Below are positions 19,554 to 31,614 of a stretch of DNA of 38,302 bases, one piece after another. The stretch is from contig JAQIWT010000078.1 of NCBI GenBank assembly GCA_034696485.1, positions 1-38,302 of the forward strand, in the 5' to 3' direction. The DNA comes from Isohypsibius dastychi. Its lineage: Eukaryota; Tardigrada; Eutardigrada; Parachela; Isohypsibiidae. A model generated the notes under the pieces. That model worked only from the letters and a program-made list of their open reading frames with translations. It did not search any database and had not been told where the DNA came from. The position numbers were made by a program, and so were the translations under genes. The first letter of the stretch is position 1. Each line of letters opens with the position of its first letter.

Positions 19554-21918
19554 ATGGCGTTCGATCCAGCAACGATGGACAAGATCCAGAACGCCAAGGT
19601 CTTCATGGTTGGCGCTGGAGGAATTGGATGCGAGCTTCTCAAGAATTTACTGATGACTGGATTCCGTCATATCGAGCTGGTACGTACCGTGAATTCGAAG
19701 ATTCATTGATGAGTGAACTGACACGGTTTTTTTGGAACAGATTGATTTGGACACGATTGAAGTCAGCAATCTCAACCGTCAGTTCCTGTTTCGAAGTGAA
19801 CATGTTGGAAAACCCAAAGCGGAAGTATGTTTTTATTGTAGAAGATGCATCGGGAGGTCAAATGGAGAATCTTTACCACAAAAAGTTGAAAATAATTGCC
19901 GTTTATTTGTACATTGTTTTTTCGTTTTTTTCCAGATCGCCGCCAAGAGCGCTTTGGAAATGTGTCCAGACGCGAATATTGTCTGGTATCACGAAAGTGT
20001 TATGAAGTGAGTGGAGAAAGGTCCCAGCAGTTTTCGATTCTCTTGTAATAAAAGAAATTTTGGTTGATCTGATTTTGTTCTTGGTTTTTTTCAGGCCCAA
20101 ATTCAACGTCAAGTTTTTCTCACAGTTTGATTTGGTGATGAACGCTTTGGATAACACAGCAGCTCGCAGCCATGTCAACCGGATGTGCTTAAACGCAAAT
20201 GTTCCGCTGATCGAAAGTGGAAGCGCTGGGTATCTGGGAAACTGCCGATATATCAGAAAGGTATTTTGAACGCCCATAAAATTATTGGTTTGTTTGTAAT
20301 ATAACCGTACTGTTTTACTCGAAATCGAAGACCGGGTTATGTCTTTTTGAATCTGGTCTCTTGTGTTCTTATTTGGGCTGGGTGAACCATTTCGGTGTGA
20401 ATGATTTTGATTAGATTTTTCAGACGCCGAGACTCAATTCTTTAAAGACGTATTTCAAATTTTTGTAAAAAGTGAAGTTTTTTTTGTTTTTCATTCATTT
20501 TCAAATGTTTTCATGGTTTGTAGGGCGTCACGGAGTGTTTTGATTGCACTCCACCGGCGCCTCAGAAATCCTTCCCAGGATGTACAATTCGAAACACTCC
20601 CAGCGAGCCAATCCACTGTATTGTTTGGGCCAAGCATCTTTTCAACCAGTTATACGGTGAAGCTGACCCGGATCAGGATGTGTCTCCCGACGGCGAAGAT
20701 CCAGATGCCGGTGGTGATGCATCTTCTTCCATTGTCCACGAAAATGGTATAAATGGAAATGCCTCGAATGGAACTGCTAAGAAATCTCTGACAACTCGGA
20801 TGCTTGCCGAATCGTCCAACTATAATTCCGTCGAATTGTTCCAGAAACTCTTCCAGCAAGATGTCAAATATTTGCTGAGCATGGGGAAGTTGTGGGAGAA
20901 ACGCCGACGACCGGAACCGCTGAATATCCATGAGATTTTGAAAACAAATGAGGGAAATTACTCAAACGGAACCGGAAATGATCATGAAGACAAACGCATC
21001 TGGACTCTGAAAGAAAATGCCAAAGTATTTATGGAATCGGTTAAAGTTCTGAAAACTAATTTGGACAAACTCGGAAATTTGGTGTGGGATAAAGACGATG
21101 ACGATGCGATGAATTTCGTGACTGCCTGTGCGAATCTCCGGTCGACTTGTTTCAACCTTGGAGTTCTATCGCGATTTGATATCAAATCCATGGCCGGAAA
21201 TATAATCCCAGCAATCGCTTCGACCAACGCGATTGTAGCTGGTTTGATAATTTTCAACGCGATAAAGATACTCCAGAAAAAAGAGAATGAATGCCGGAAC
21301 ATCATCATCAAATTATTCCGTGACGCACTTCCGCCGGCGATCCAAAAACGACGAGTCAAGATCATTAGCGCCTCGATGTTGGATCTCCCCGTTTCCGGTT
21401 GTGTATCCTGTTCGGATCGAGTGGAAATTGGCATCACGCTGAATCTCGAAACAACCACGGTGAAAGATTTCGTGGAGAAGGTTCTGAAAGGATATCTCCG
21501 CATGACGGCGCCGGATGTGGAATTGGATGACCGAAGTGGAACGATTGTTATTTCCAGTGAGGATGAGGAATTGAAAAACAAGGATAAACCGTTGAGTTTC
21601 TTCAGAGCGCCTGATGGATCGGCGCTGATTCAAGATGGAACCCGATTGCGGTGTGAAGATTTTGTTCAAGAATATGGAATGGTCATCAGTCTGCATCACT
21701 CGGATAAGTTGCCGGAAGACACGCTGTTCGTACCATCTGGTGATCTGAGCAAGTTGGAAGCGATTCAGGCCGAACCGGAATCTAGTAGTTCTGCTGCCCG
21801 AAAACGCACGGCGGAAGCTGTGGAGGAGGAGAAGGAGACTGGATCTTTGCTGAAGAAGAAGAAAGTGGATGCTGCCATGGTCCATTCGGTTGACGATGAG
21901 ATTGAATGTATCGAATGA
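19554..21918 (+). CDS. UBA2: UBA2, catalytic subunit of the SUMO-activating enzyme (E1)
   Basis: Five exons: 19554-19679, 19741-19824, 19936-20006, 20095-20260, 20524-21918, giving 613 aa (human about 640). The adenylation fold starts with [14 protein letters not shown] (residues 19-32) and the [17 protein letters not shown] strand; [13 protein letters not shown] follows. The catalytic cysteine is C169 in [15 protein letters not shown]. The zinc is held by C154 and C157 (ECFDC) with C442 and C445 (CVSC), all conserved. The ubiquitin-fold domain, which recruits the E2 UBC9, covers about 450-560, and the tail carries a basic KKKK nuclear signal and an acidic end. UBA2 pairs with SAE1 to activate SUMO by thioester transfer. 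The last exon of 1395 bases is unusually long for this window and includes a low-complexity insert ([18 protein letters not shown]) after the cysteine domain. Confidence 0.96.
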
Positions 21919-22378
21919 AGTGAAAAACCTTCGCTGATTTCCTTTTTTGTTCCGGAATACTGATTGAGTAACAAGTACTTTTCGACACAGTTTTTTGGTT
22001 CATTTTTGATGAGGATCTCCTGATTATTTTCGTTTACTTTATTGAACACAGTAAAATTCTTGGTTTCCTCCAATTGTTCGACGATTTATGCACACTTCTT
22101 TAGTGCGTACACTTCAAAAAAGCGCCGATGAATGAGCGTTCTTTTCAGTCAGCTCAGCGGTTGAATATCCTCTTCTGTTCTTTGCTAGGGGGGGGGGGGG
22201 GGGTAGCCTTTAGGCTTCATTGTCATAATGTCATCCAAGTGGGGTTTGGTTTGTTGTGGTTTTCGAGCACTAAAAATCAAAATTCCAAAGGAACACTTTA
22301 TTTTTGTTTCATCGCGGTTAAACAATACTTGTCATTGTGTTTCTGGTTGGATTCTGAACTGCTTTTTACTCGAAAACC
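21919..22378. other. Intergenic, UBA2 3' flank and DHODH promoter
   Basis: Same-strand gap of 460 bases. It contains an uninterrupted run of 16 G residues at 22188-22203, about 175 bases before the DHODH start codon. No open frame of interest. Confidence 0.6.
22188..22203 (+). repeat. Poly(G) tract, 16 bases
   Basis: Sixteen consecutive G, flanked by CTA and TAGCC. Similar poly(C) or poly(G) tracts occur at 28567-28575, 28592-28601 and 37609-37638. Length may be unreliable in an assembly. Confidence 0.9.
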
Positions 22379-24190
22379 ATGGGTTTATCTGTGAGTATAG
22401 ATTTTCGGTCGCTTGGATTTTCCTCTGAGAGTTCGTTTGTTTTTCCGTGCGCAACCTCTGTATGGTTGCATTTATTCTGATTTTTTTTCAGAGAAAAGCC
22501 CGCTCCTTGCTGATTGTTGCCTCTACTGCGCACGGTGCATTGCTAGGATATCTACTGGGAACAGGGAACGACAAGTTCTATGCAAATGTTGTGATGCCCG
22601 TTGCGCAAACTCTTATCAGGGACGGAGAAAAAAGTCATAATCTGATGGTTTTAGCTTGTCATCATGGACTTGTTCCGGAATCAACTTGCAAATATGAACG
22701 ACTGGTGAGAACCGAATTTTCCACAAATTTTCTTCATGTTTTTCGTACATTGTAACATGGCTATAAACATAACTATTTATTGTTTCAGAAAACAAAAGTT
22801 TTAAACTTGGATTTTGAATCGCCACTCGGAATCGCTGCGGGATTCGACAAAAACGGAGAAGCTATTCGCGGACTCTACAAAACTGGATTCAGTTTCCTCG
22901 AAGTTGGATCGGTGACGCCGCAGCCGCAGACCGGAAATCCCAAGCCTCGGGTCTTCCGATTATCAGAAGATCGAGCAATCATAAATCGGTAATAATTCCC
23001 GGTGATAATCGGTAACAATGGTACATGTCCTTCAAAGATGAACTTCGTTAGAACAAACCAACGTTACTTTTAAAGCCGGGTTTATTTTCAGGTATGGTTT
23101 CCCCAGCGTTGGCCATTTGAAAACGCTCAATAATATCAGCCAGTCGGTACAATATAAAAGAGGTCCATTAGGAATCAACTTGGGCGCTAACAAAACTGCG
23201 GTCGATGTAGTTTCTGACTTCGTCGCAGGTGTTGAAGCCTTCCGGAACGTTGCCGATTTTTTTGTGATTAACGTTAGCAGCCCCAATACCCCTGGACTCA
23301 GGCTGCACCAGCAAAAAGAAAACCTCGAGAAGCTATTGACAGCTGTGAGTTTTTTCAAATTATTCACTGGAAGTAATTGTTTTGGGAGAGAGGGAGTAAT
23401 GGACAATGGATTTTTGACCATGCTAGTTTGACGTTCTGTCGTTTCAGGTGATAAAAGAGCGTGACTCGAAAGTTCCAAGAATACCGATTTTACTAAAAAT
23501 CGCTCCGGATTTATCAGAAGAAGACCGGAAAAGCATTGCAGAGATCAGTCTGAAAATGGTGAGTGAACACTGCATTTGAGGTTGGATTTAGTTAACATAA
23601 TGTAATCTGTAACTTTTTTTTGTGTGCGAGGTTATCTAACGGTAGCGGAAATTAAAGAAATTTTATTAAGAAGTATTAATTTTTTGAACATCGGGCATTT
23701 TTTCGGGTGCTAAAGCTAAGCTGATATGTTTTCTCTGTTTGATTCTTTCCATTCCAGAACATTGATGGTTTGGTCATTTCAAACACGACGATTGCTCGGC
23801 CGGAAACGCTGCAGAGTGACTCGAAGAACGAGGCTGGCGGACTGAGCGGATTGCCTCTTCGTGATTCCGCGCAGGCGATACTGGCTGACATGTACCGACT
23901 GACACAAGGTTTGTCATATCATTTCTTGAATATTGTAGGTAGTACTTGAAGATATGTTTCGACTTTTCACAGGAAGAATTCCATTAATTGGAGTTGGTGG
24001 AATCTCATCCGGAAAAGATGCTTACGATAGAATTCGTGCAGGCGCATCTTTAGTTCAAGTATACACGGCGTTCGCGTATGAAGGGCCACCCATTGTACCC
24101 AGAATCAAAAAAGAACTCGATGAATTATTAATGAAGGATGGATTTGCGTCTGTTTCAGAAGCAGTTGGAACCGGTTCATCTCCGAAGTGA
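22379..24190 (+). CDS. DHODH: Dihydroorotate dehydrogenase, class 2 (mitochondrial)
   Basis: Seven exons: 22379-22390, 22492-22704, 22789-22988, 23092-23344, 23448-23558, 23758-23908, 23973-24190, giving 385 aa (human 395). The first coding exon is only four codons (MGLS), chosen because it splices in frame to [11 protein letters not shown], supplying an ATG and the usual basic start before the inner-membrane helix (about 9-24). The barrel includes [24 protein letters not shown], and [11 protein letters not shown] with the catalytic Ser205 of class 2 enzymes. SNTTI and the phosphate-binding [19 protein letters not shown] follow. The enzyme oxidises dihydroorotate to orotate in pyrimidine synthesis, passing electrons to ubiquinone. 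AATAAA is at 24320-24325. It converges on CUL4. Confidence 0.95.
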
Positions 24191-24568
24191 TATGTTTCGC
24201 CGCACATGATTAATGATTATTCTATTTACGGTTCTTTGTGATTATCGGTACTTCAGTTCCCCGTCTAATTATCATTGAAAAGAATGGTTCAATTTCAGTA
24301 AGGGGAGTTGAAATGACAAAATAAAAGCCCAGGATTTGAACATTCATTCCGCGTTTGTTTTTCATGACGTACTTTTCGAAGGTCCGGTCGTAGACCTGAA
24401 CATCCACCATAGTCAGCCTACATCGCAAACGAGTGTTGAAACGCATTTAGTTCACCTCGACAGTGAACATGAAAATCTTCCAGACGAGAGGCAAATGTTA
24501 GAAATTTGTCTATATCACTTAAAGGTTGCATGTTTCGAGAAAAACAGAACTTTTTTGGACAACCAATG
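24191..24568. other. Convergent 3' UTRs of DHODH and CUL4
   Basis: The DHODH poly(A) signal is at 24320-24325. The remaining bases up to the CUL4 stop at 24569 presumably hold the CUL4 3' UTR. No further coding signal. Confidence 0.6.
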
Positions 24569-27500
24569 TTATGCCACATAATTGTAAGTCGACTGATCCT
24601 CGGCATCTCGGCACATATAATCGCGCTCGATGAGACTTTCAATCCGCTTCTTCAGATCACCTGGCGTCACCGGAAATCGCAGCTCTTTGTATATCTCCGC
24701 CAGAAGCAATGCGTGTTTCAGTGTTTTCCTGTTCTTCATGATTCGCACTGCAAAAACAGATCCAATTAAAATTTTGCTAGCTAACCAGAAACATTTTATG
24801 ACAAATCTACCGAAAATTTTCGTTCTTGTCAATTGAAGCTCTGATTTCGAATTGAGCACAAACCGAGCAAAATCAAATTATTCGAAGTAAAAACGAACTG
24901 AAATCAACCTCCTTAACTGATTTTCAAACAAATAACGGAAAGCTTAACAGGCAGGGGGATTTTAGCGCTCACCGATTGCGGCATCGATTTGATGAAGCCG
25001 ATCCATGATCACACCCTCCTGGGTTTTGTGTTCTTCTTCCGGCTGAAAACAATAGATAATCAGTCAACTCGATGAATGCTCAACAAAAATAGAACATCCT
25101 CGCGCGATAAAAAAAAATCTTTATTCCAGTAATAAATTGTTAAGTGCCGATCAAATCAACTCAACACTTACCGTAGCCTGCGCTTGAGCAGCGTTGACTT
25201 TGATTTTAAACGCTTTGCTCTCAAATGCCGCATTATACGTGAATTCATCATCCACAGTAACCGGATTTGCACCGTTGTTTTTAATCAAAATCTTGACTTT
25301 TCCCGAAAGCGATGCCAGCTGGTTTTTTAGATCTTCCGGTTCAACTTTGGTTGCTGACTGGATGAATTTGAAGTTCAGTGTGTCCGCTTCATTAAACAGC
25401 AAAAGTATCACAGCCTGCGTCAATGAAACTTGTAGGTCTTTCGGGACTTTGTACTGAGCTTTGATTCGACATGAACCCAAATGATGAATCCACTGTAATT
25501 TCCTTCCGCTATGCGATGCAGCATAGAAATTCTGAAAAGCCTGGAGATACTTGCTCATGTAATCGGGGAGATTAAGTTCTTGAGGGACATAAGGTGGCCA
25601 GATTCCCTGGGTCAAAATGTTGACTTGGAAGTCCAGGGGGTGGCCACCGTGTTTGCTGGGATGATCGGTATAATCCTTGAATACATTCATGGTTTCTTTG
25701 GACAATTCGCAGTCACGGAACATGCCTTCTAATCGACTGGTGAAAGCGCTACCGCACTCCGTTTTCAGTTTCTGCAACATGAGTTTCTCGGAATCGACGG
25801 AAGCGCTGACGCCCAACAGAAGACGCTTAGCTAGATCTTTTTTGTAGAAAGCTTCGAAGACGTCCTTGCCTAGAAAGATCAAAGGGTGATTAAACGCTTC
25901 TATGAATCCGAATATTCTGCTAAAGAACTAGTACAATGCCCCAAAAAATTACAGGAATCTCAAAACCGGCCGGAATCTCTGAAAAAAATCGACAGATTTA
26001 CAGTTTTCTTCCGGATATAACCCCTGACCACTGATCAAAATGTTGAAAACAACAATATCAGTCCGGCGAACAACATGAAACGAAGGCACTAAATTCCGAA
26101 CAACCCAGTTCCGAACGCGTTACAACAAACCCAAATTATAACGACGTAAATCAAAAAAACCGTCACTTATGAGAAAAACCAGACCTCCAAAAGTGTCAAA
26201 GAGAAGTCACTGCACTTACCATGAATATATCGGAACAAGATAAGTAGCCGGTCCATCAACTTCTCCAGTTCGTCTTCCTTATATTCCTTATTACCAGCCT
26301 TCAGCTTCAAGTCGACGAACTTGGCGATCATTTCCGCCGGTTTGTTCGCCCGCTGATTAATAAAATGTTCGAATCCTTCCCTGGCAGCTTCCTTGAACAT
26401 CCCATCTTCTCTAAAGCATTCCTTCAGCACCAAGTCAATTTTTTCTTTCAAATTCAACATCGAAGGAACCATTTCCGTATCCACCGAATTTTCCTTTACA
26501 ATCTCGCCTCCACGCATTTTAATAAAATCCCGGAACGCTCTGCATAGGTCGGAGAGACCGGTTGGTGTCCGCGATAATAATTCGTACATCAGCTTCAACT
26601 CATCAAGTCGCTTATCATCGAGCAACACCACAGCTCCTCGGGAAATAATCGCTTTTTGGTGGGTTTGGATTAATTCGTACTCAACAGTGGGAATAAGCCG
26701 TTTCCGGGTCGAAACTTGCAGATAATTATTAATTCGCTGTTCCTCGCTTTCCAAACATCCGCTGACGTATTTCATGTAAGCTGGAGTATCCAAAGTGTCC
26801 AAATTTTCAAGTCCCTTCCGGCTGTACCAATCTTTTGTCGCTTGGATGAAACTGCCTTCGAATTGCACTTCATAGAGAGAAACATCAGCCAGAATTCGGA
26901 TAACGTTTTTAATTCGCATCCGGTCGACAACATCACCCTTCCGTTCCTTCTCGATGGCGCCCAGAATACAATCGAAGAGTTTCTTCTCGGCTGGTCTGGA
27001 ATTCAGAATGAGTTCACGACATGCTGCTATGCCAACCTCCCATAATCCGGGAGTATCAGCGCGAAGAGCTGAATAACGACGGTCGAGCAGTAGAAATATG
27101 TTGCGGATCAGCAGCAACTTCTGGCAAATATCCTGGCAGCTCTTTTCCATGAACTCCAGAAAAACGGCGTCATCAGAAGCGGTGTTCTTTTCCACATTCG
27201 ACATCCACTGCAAAAACACATCTCGGTCATGATCTTACTCCAAACCCAGGACTTCCGGTTCCGAAAAGAGTAAATGTTTCCAAGAACTCTTTCTGCTAAC
27301 AAACGTACCAAGATAATGAAAGCTAAGAAGGTTAAAGTAAATCAAGATTGATAATTCTTACTCAGATTAGAATAAATGTTTGATGACAATTAAAAATTAA
27401 GAATCAAAACTTGGCATCTGATTCTGAAGAACACTTTGAGGATCACTTGTATCCGCGCTCTGGACCACCTTCAAAAATTACAGTTGTCTTAGATCCGACC

Positions 27501-28111
27501 AGTTAATACTACCCATATTCCTAATTTCTGGAATTCTTGCTCTAGATGACCCAACTTTCTGTTTTGAACAATCAGGGAATTTTGCTTACGTTCGTCAAAT
27601 GGATCTGGATAAGCGTAGTGAGATCCACAAACATCATCTGCTCGAAATTGTTGTTGCATGCCAAATGGACCTTGTCATACAGCCCTCCATACCAGTCCTT
27701 AAACTGCCCAACAAAGATTTCCTCAACAGCGCGTTTCAAAGGTGTCCAGAGTTTCTCATAAGTGTCCCCTTGATTTGGACTATTTGCTGGGGAGATTTCA
27801 GCCAAAGGGCGGAAATTGCGAATTTTTCCTTTACTCGATTCACTTCCCGGAACGTTCTGAAGGCCAAATGCCTTTGGATCAGCAGGTTTCCGACCGCGAG
27901 TACGTGAGTATCGGTGATCACCAGCATCCTCCATTCTCAATTTGAAACCGCTTGTTTTCGATGACTCAAAGATTGAATGATGTTTGCATCCAAACAGTTG
28001 ATCGTCTGTTGTATCGCCCAACGTCTGAATCACCTGGAGAATATCGTTGCTGTGTTCTTCCTGGGCAGGCGCAGTTCGACGAGGATTTTTCCGCCGTGGT
28101 TGGTCCGACAT
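24569..28111 (-). CDS. CUL4: Cullin-4, scaffold of CRL4 ubiquitin ligases
   Basis: Five minus-strand exons: 28111-27590, 27207-26220, 25869-25172, 25042-24973, 24747-24569, giving 818 aa. An upstream in-frame ATG at 28132 would add seven residues (MILIWFS); MSDQ is preferred. The C-terminal half is diagnostic for CUL4: [32 protein letters not shown] and [19 protein letters not shown]. The winged-helix end TYNYVA is close to the human CUL4 ending. K764 in VRIMKNRK is the NEDD8 acceptor. The N-terminus before residue 110 is basic, disordered and CUL4B-like in length. CUL4 joins DDB1 and its DCAF receptors to RBX1, acting in DNA repair, replication licensing and chromatin control. The N-terminal cullin repeats are divergent, with recognisable [16 protein letters not shown] and SRTPTGL. 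Exons 2 and 3 are long. Confidence 0.94.
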
Positions 28112-28540
28112 GGAAAACCAAATGAGGATCACATGTGCTAGCGCTCCCGCCTTCGTCTACCGTTCTCCGAACTTCGACTGAAATTAGGTCCGTAGAGTTC
28201 GAATTTTGAAAGAAGAATCATTTTCAAATCCACTTACCCTCCAAATATCGAAGACGAATCTGTGAGGATGAAAATCAACAGATTTGTGCGGAAACGACGC
28301 GTCCAGAGATCTTCTAGAACAAGCTCAAAACAAACAAGATCACTGCCCGTTGTACCAAGTAGGATTGAATAAAACTCCAGGAAAGTTCGGGAATCCTTGG
28401 ATTGTATTGTACGAGAAGCCCTCTAAAACTTTCAGTCTACTGAAATCTGAAAATTGCAGCAAAAATCTTGGTTCATTCCAATTGATTGATGGCTTATTTG
28501 ATTGATTAATGTAGAAGGCTACATGAAGCAACGGCGATAT

Positions 28541-28557
28541 GTAAGTAAGTAAGTAAG
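28541..28557 (+). repeat. GTAA microsatellite
   Basis: Four and a quarter copies of GTAA in the CUL4-CDK7 intergenic region, just before the poly(C) tracts. Confidence 0.85.
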
Positions 28558-28566
28558 TTTATGTAG

Positions 28567-28601
28567 CCCCCCCCCTACTTTCATTCAGCTACCCCCCCCC
28601 C
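28567..28601 (+). repeat. Paired poly(C) tracts
   Basis: Nine C (28567-28575) and ten C (28592-28601) separated by 16 bases. The second is preceded by GCTA, as is the poly(G/C) tract at 22188-22203 when read on the opposite strand. Confidence 0.85.
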
Positions 28602-28699
28602 TCCTCCACTGTTCGTACACTTTGTTTTGGTTTGGTTTGGATTTCAATTTCCAAGTCCAGTTCCTCAGATAGAAGACCATCGACCATCCCCATGCCACA

Positions 28700-30216
28700 A
28701 TGACGACTTCTGCACCAAATTCCAAAATGCCTCCCTCTCGCGAGCATTCCGAAAATAATCGCTACGAAGTTGTGGATTACCTCGGAGAAGGACAATTTGC
28801 ACTCGTTTACAAAGCTCGAGATGTCGTCGAAAACCGGATCGTCGCGATGAAGAAGCTGAAAATGGGAACTCGCGATGAAGTGAAGCTCGGTCTGAATCGA
28901 AGTGCAATTCGCGAAATTAAGCTGATGCAGGAACTCTCTCATCCGAATCTCATTTCTCTTCTGGATGTGGTCACAGTCGGAGCAAGCATCACATTGGTTT
29001 TGGACTTCATGGATTTTGAGTTGGATTCTGTGATTCGCGACAAAGATATTGTCCTTTCCATTGCACATATCAAAGCTTACACAATCATGACACTGCGTGG
29101 TGTCTCATTCCTGCACAAGAACTGGATCCTTCACCGAGATCTCAAAGCGGAAAATCTCCTTCTAAATTTGAAAGGTACTGCAAAAACCAAAAACTCAATC
29201 TCCTGTTTTCCGTAGCTGGATAAGGCGGTATTTTTCCAGACTTATGTAATGTGCAATCGAGCCCAGAAATTCCGTTTTTTGGGCGAATGACATTTGTTGT
29301 TAATATGAATTTTGTTGATATTGTTTGTCGAAATCATCATACTGTATGTCAGTTTTCTGCAGCACAGATCAACTCGTATTACTGTGCATCGATTTTCTCA
29401 GATGTTTTTGGACATGGTCCCCCGAAAATTTGAATGTATCGCGGGTTGAATGTCCAATCAGATGAAAATATCGAAATGCGAAGAATCGAATATGTAATTA
29501 TTAATCAATTAATCAATGTAATCAATGTGATTATTTATCAATGCTGACTCATATCTGTTTTTCGGCTTGGTAGCTGGCTGCTACTTTTTTCACTGCTTCA
29601 TGTGATTGTCAAATCATGCAGTTTTTATTTTCCAGGTGAGCTGAAGATCACCGATTTCGGTCTGGCGAAACCGTTCGGCACTCCGACAAGACCTCTAACC
29701 AACCAGGTTGTTACACGATGGTACAGGGCCCCTGAACTTCTCCTCGGAGCATACAGATACGGCGGATCCATTGATGTTTGGGCAATAGGATGCATCTTTG
29801 CGGAGATGTTGCAGCGAGCCCCCCTCTTCCCTGGCGAGTCCGATATCGACCAGTATGTCAAAATCACATCTATTCTTGGATCACCGACGGATGCTACCTG
29901 GAAGAACTTCCGGTTGCTGCCGAGTGTCATCGACGTGAAAGATACTCCCGGCGTTCCGTTTGAACAGATTTTCCGCGCAGCTACAGCTGATGTTCTGGAT
30001 TTCCTGAAGAGCTGTCTACTTTATGATCCGTGTAGAAGATGTACTTGTGAACAAGCGCTGAGGATGCCGGTGTTCACCACTAAGAAACCGTTCGCCAGTC
30101 CTGTCTTGCAACTTCCGGTCCCGCTGAAGATTAGAAGTCGGATCCAGAAGGAAGCTGGGAATCCGGCGAAAAAGTTCAAGCTTGACCATTCTGGGGATAG
30201 AAGTTTCAAGACTTGA
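28700..30216 (+). CDS. CDK7: CDK7, CDK-activating kinase and TFIIH subunit
   Basis: Two exons (28700-29174 and 29636-30216), 351 aa (human 346). The Gly loop is [12 protein letters not shown] (28-39), the catalytic lysine K51, and the cyclin-binding helix [18 protein letters not shown] is specific to CDK7 rather than CDK1/2. The catalytic loop is [11 protein letters not shown] with D147, and [11 protein letters not shown] starts at 165. The T-loop threonine is T180 ([20 protein letters not shown]), equivalent to human T170; human S164 corresponds to T174. Where human CDK7 has HRDLKPNN this protein has [11 protein letters not shown]7 with cyclin H and MAT1 phosphorylates cell-cycle CDKs and the RNA polymerase II tail. 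The basic C-terminus (PAKKFKLD) is a likely nuclear signal. The single intron of 461 bases is AT-rich. ATTAAA at 30410-30415 may be the poly(A) signal. Confidence 0.95.
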
Positions 30217-30766
30217 GTATGGAATGTCGGTCCCGTTTTCTGGTGCCTAAGAAGGTGAGCTTAGTTCATCTTACTGTGTATTTGGCTCAATTAGCGAATT
30301 AACCGTTGTCTCGAGCATACATCACCAGCCCTGTAGCCGATCAAGTTCGATTTCAAATCTGAGGGCGCGTTCTACCCTGAAAGAATAGATATGATGGAAA
30401 GATACTTCTATTAAAGATTGACGACACTTGTTGCGATCATTGGTTTAGGTATCGAGTCTAGTACATGTATGTAAGAGTATACAGTATGTAGCTGCGAAGT
30501 GCTCACCCAAATTTTGTTTTGAGTTCAGTGACGTCTGAATTATTTTACCAGTATCCCATTCGGGTTCCAGCCGCTGTTGCATTGTTTTTGCTACCCCAAG
30601 GCCCAAAGTCAGGATAAATTCCTCAAAATGTTGTGAAAATTCGATGCGTTTGCTTTACCGCTCTTTTGGTTGATTCAAAAGGTCTTCAAAATGAAAACGA
30701 TTTCTTGCTTGCTAGTAAACCTTGCGAACTTCGTGATTATTGTGAGTGGGCGGGTAGTGGGTACGG

Positions 30767-30838
30767 GTACAGTACCATAGATGTATTAAATATATAGACA
30801 TAGATTATATATAGACTCCTACATTTATGGTACAGTAC
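30767..30838. repeat. Imperfect inverted repeat with AT-rich loop
   Basis: Left arm GTACAGTACCATAGATGTA and right arm TACATTTATGGTACAGTAC pair at 17 of 19 positions. The loop of about 34 bases is AT-rich and repeats TATATAGAC. It could be a MITE-like relic or a hairpin transcript. Confidence 0.65.
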
Positions 30839-31562
30839 TAAGGCCTGGATTTCTCCTGCGATCAAATTAACCAGCTGATCGTTCCCGTTTTTAGGATTTC
30901 GCTGTTTCCGTTAGCCAAGCTGAAACAAATTTGTACTTAATTGGAAAAACACAAATCTGTACCTGGTGTTTTTTTCTGAGAAGCCGGGTGCCAGTTGAGA
31001 AAACACCCCGTAGGTATTTTTGATAATAACTTCAATGAGACCAGCTTGTTTGAAATCCTTCGGGAAAAGAAGCTGTAACATTCGTATTTTTGGGCGTTTG
31101 CCGCTTTTTAGCTGAGAGACCTTTTGAGTTAGATGGCCAGAAGTAGATGAGCGCTTAATATTCCGGTTGATGCATTTGGCCTTGTTTTTGATATATATCT
31201 TCACGGAAATGAAAGTTGTCGTTCTTCTCACATGAAAAGACATCTGATTCCATTTTCCATCTGTGACTAGCAGACGTTGGCCTACTGTATTAATTTCTGT
31301 CAGGTTGACGAGCAGTCGACAGCATGATTTGATTAGCCGGTTATAGCAGCATTACATTAGATTTATTCTGAAAGCCCAAGCAGCTCGAAGAAAGAAAAGG
31401 TGAAAGTTGGCGCCTGAAGAAGAAGAAGCAGCATGAAGATAATAATTGTTTATTACGCAAGCACCCCTCCAGCTAGCCGGCGCTCCAAAGACCTATATCA
31501 GAAGCACAAGCTCATGCATTTCGTTGTCTCATCATCAGAACTAAACTACCAAGAAGCGACAC

Positions 31563-31569
31563 TTATAAT
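31563..31569 (+). promoter_or_regulatory. Candidate TATA box of the second chitin deacetylase gene
   Basis: TTATAAT lies about 50 bases before the start codon at 31615. The position is close for a TATA box but leaves space for a short 5' UTR. Confidence 0.4.
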
Positions 31570-31614
31570 CGCGCGGTTGTTGCGGCTGGTTTTCCGCAAG
31601 TGATTCTTCGGATA

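Larger units (their letters stand above)
28112..28699. other. Bidirectional promoter region, CUL4 / CDK7
   Basis: 588 bases between divergent start codons. It contains a (GTAA)n microsatellite at 28541-28557 and two poly(C) tracts (28567-28575 and 28592-28601) about 100-130 bases before the CDK7 start. The plus-strand frame at 28284-28505 lacks support and is not called. Confidence 0.55.
30217..31614. other. Intergenic region upstream of the second chitin deacetylase
   Basis: 1.4 kb. It holds the CDK7 3' flank, an imperfect inverted repeat (30767-30785 with about 30820-30838), and a minus-strand open frame of 110 codons (31243-30911). That frame is basic, has no recognised domain and no supporting splice sites or poly(A) signal. 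A TATA-like TTATAAT is at 31563-31569. Confidence 0.5.

Noticed and set aside
22447-22755. Longer DHODH frame starting at 22447
   Set aside because: The first codon is GTG inside an intron; the four-codon exon MGLS at 22379 with a GTGAGT donor supplies a proper ATG and keeps frame.
24569-28111. Cullin-3 as identity of the cullin
   Set aside because: The C-terminal motifs [17 protein letters not shown] and [19 protein letters not shown] match CUL4 rather than CUL3.
28284-28505. Plus-strand 73-codon frame between CUL4 and CDK7
   Set aside because: No splice or promoter support, ends in simple-sequence DNA, and is likely part of the promoter region.
30911-31243. Minus-strand open frame of 110 codons
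   Set aside because: Basic, no known domain, no poly(A) signal or splice evidence; a frame of this length is plausible by chance in 1.4 kb of intergenic DNA.
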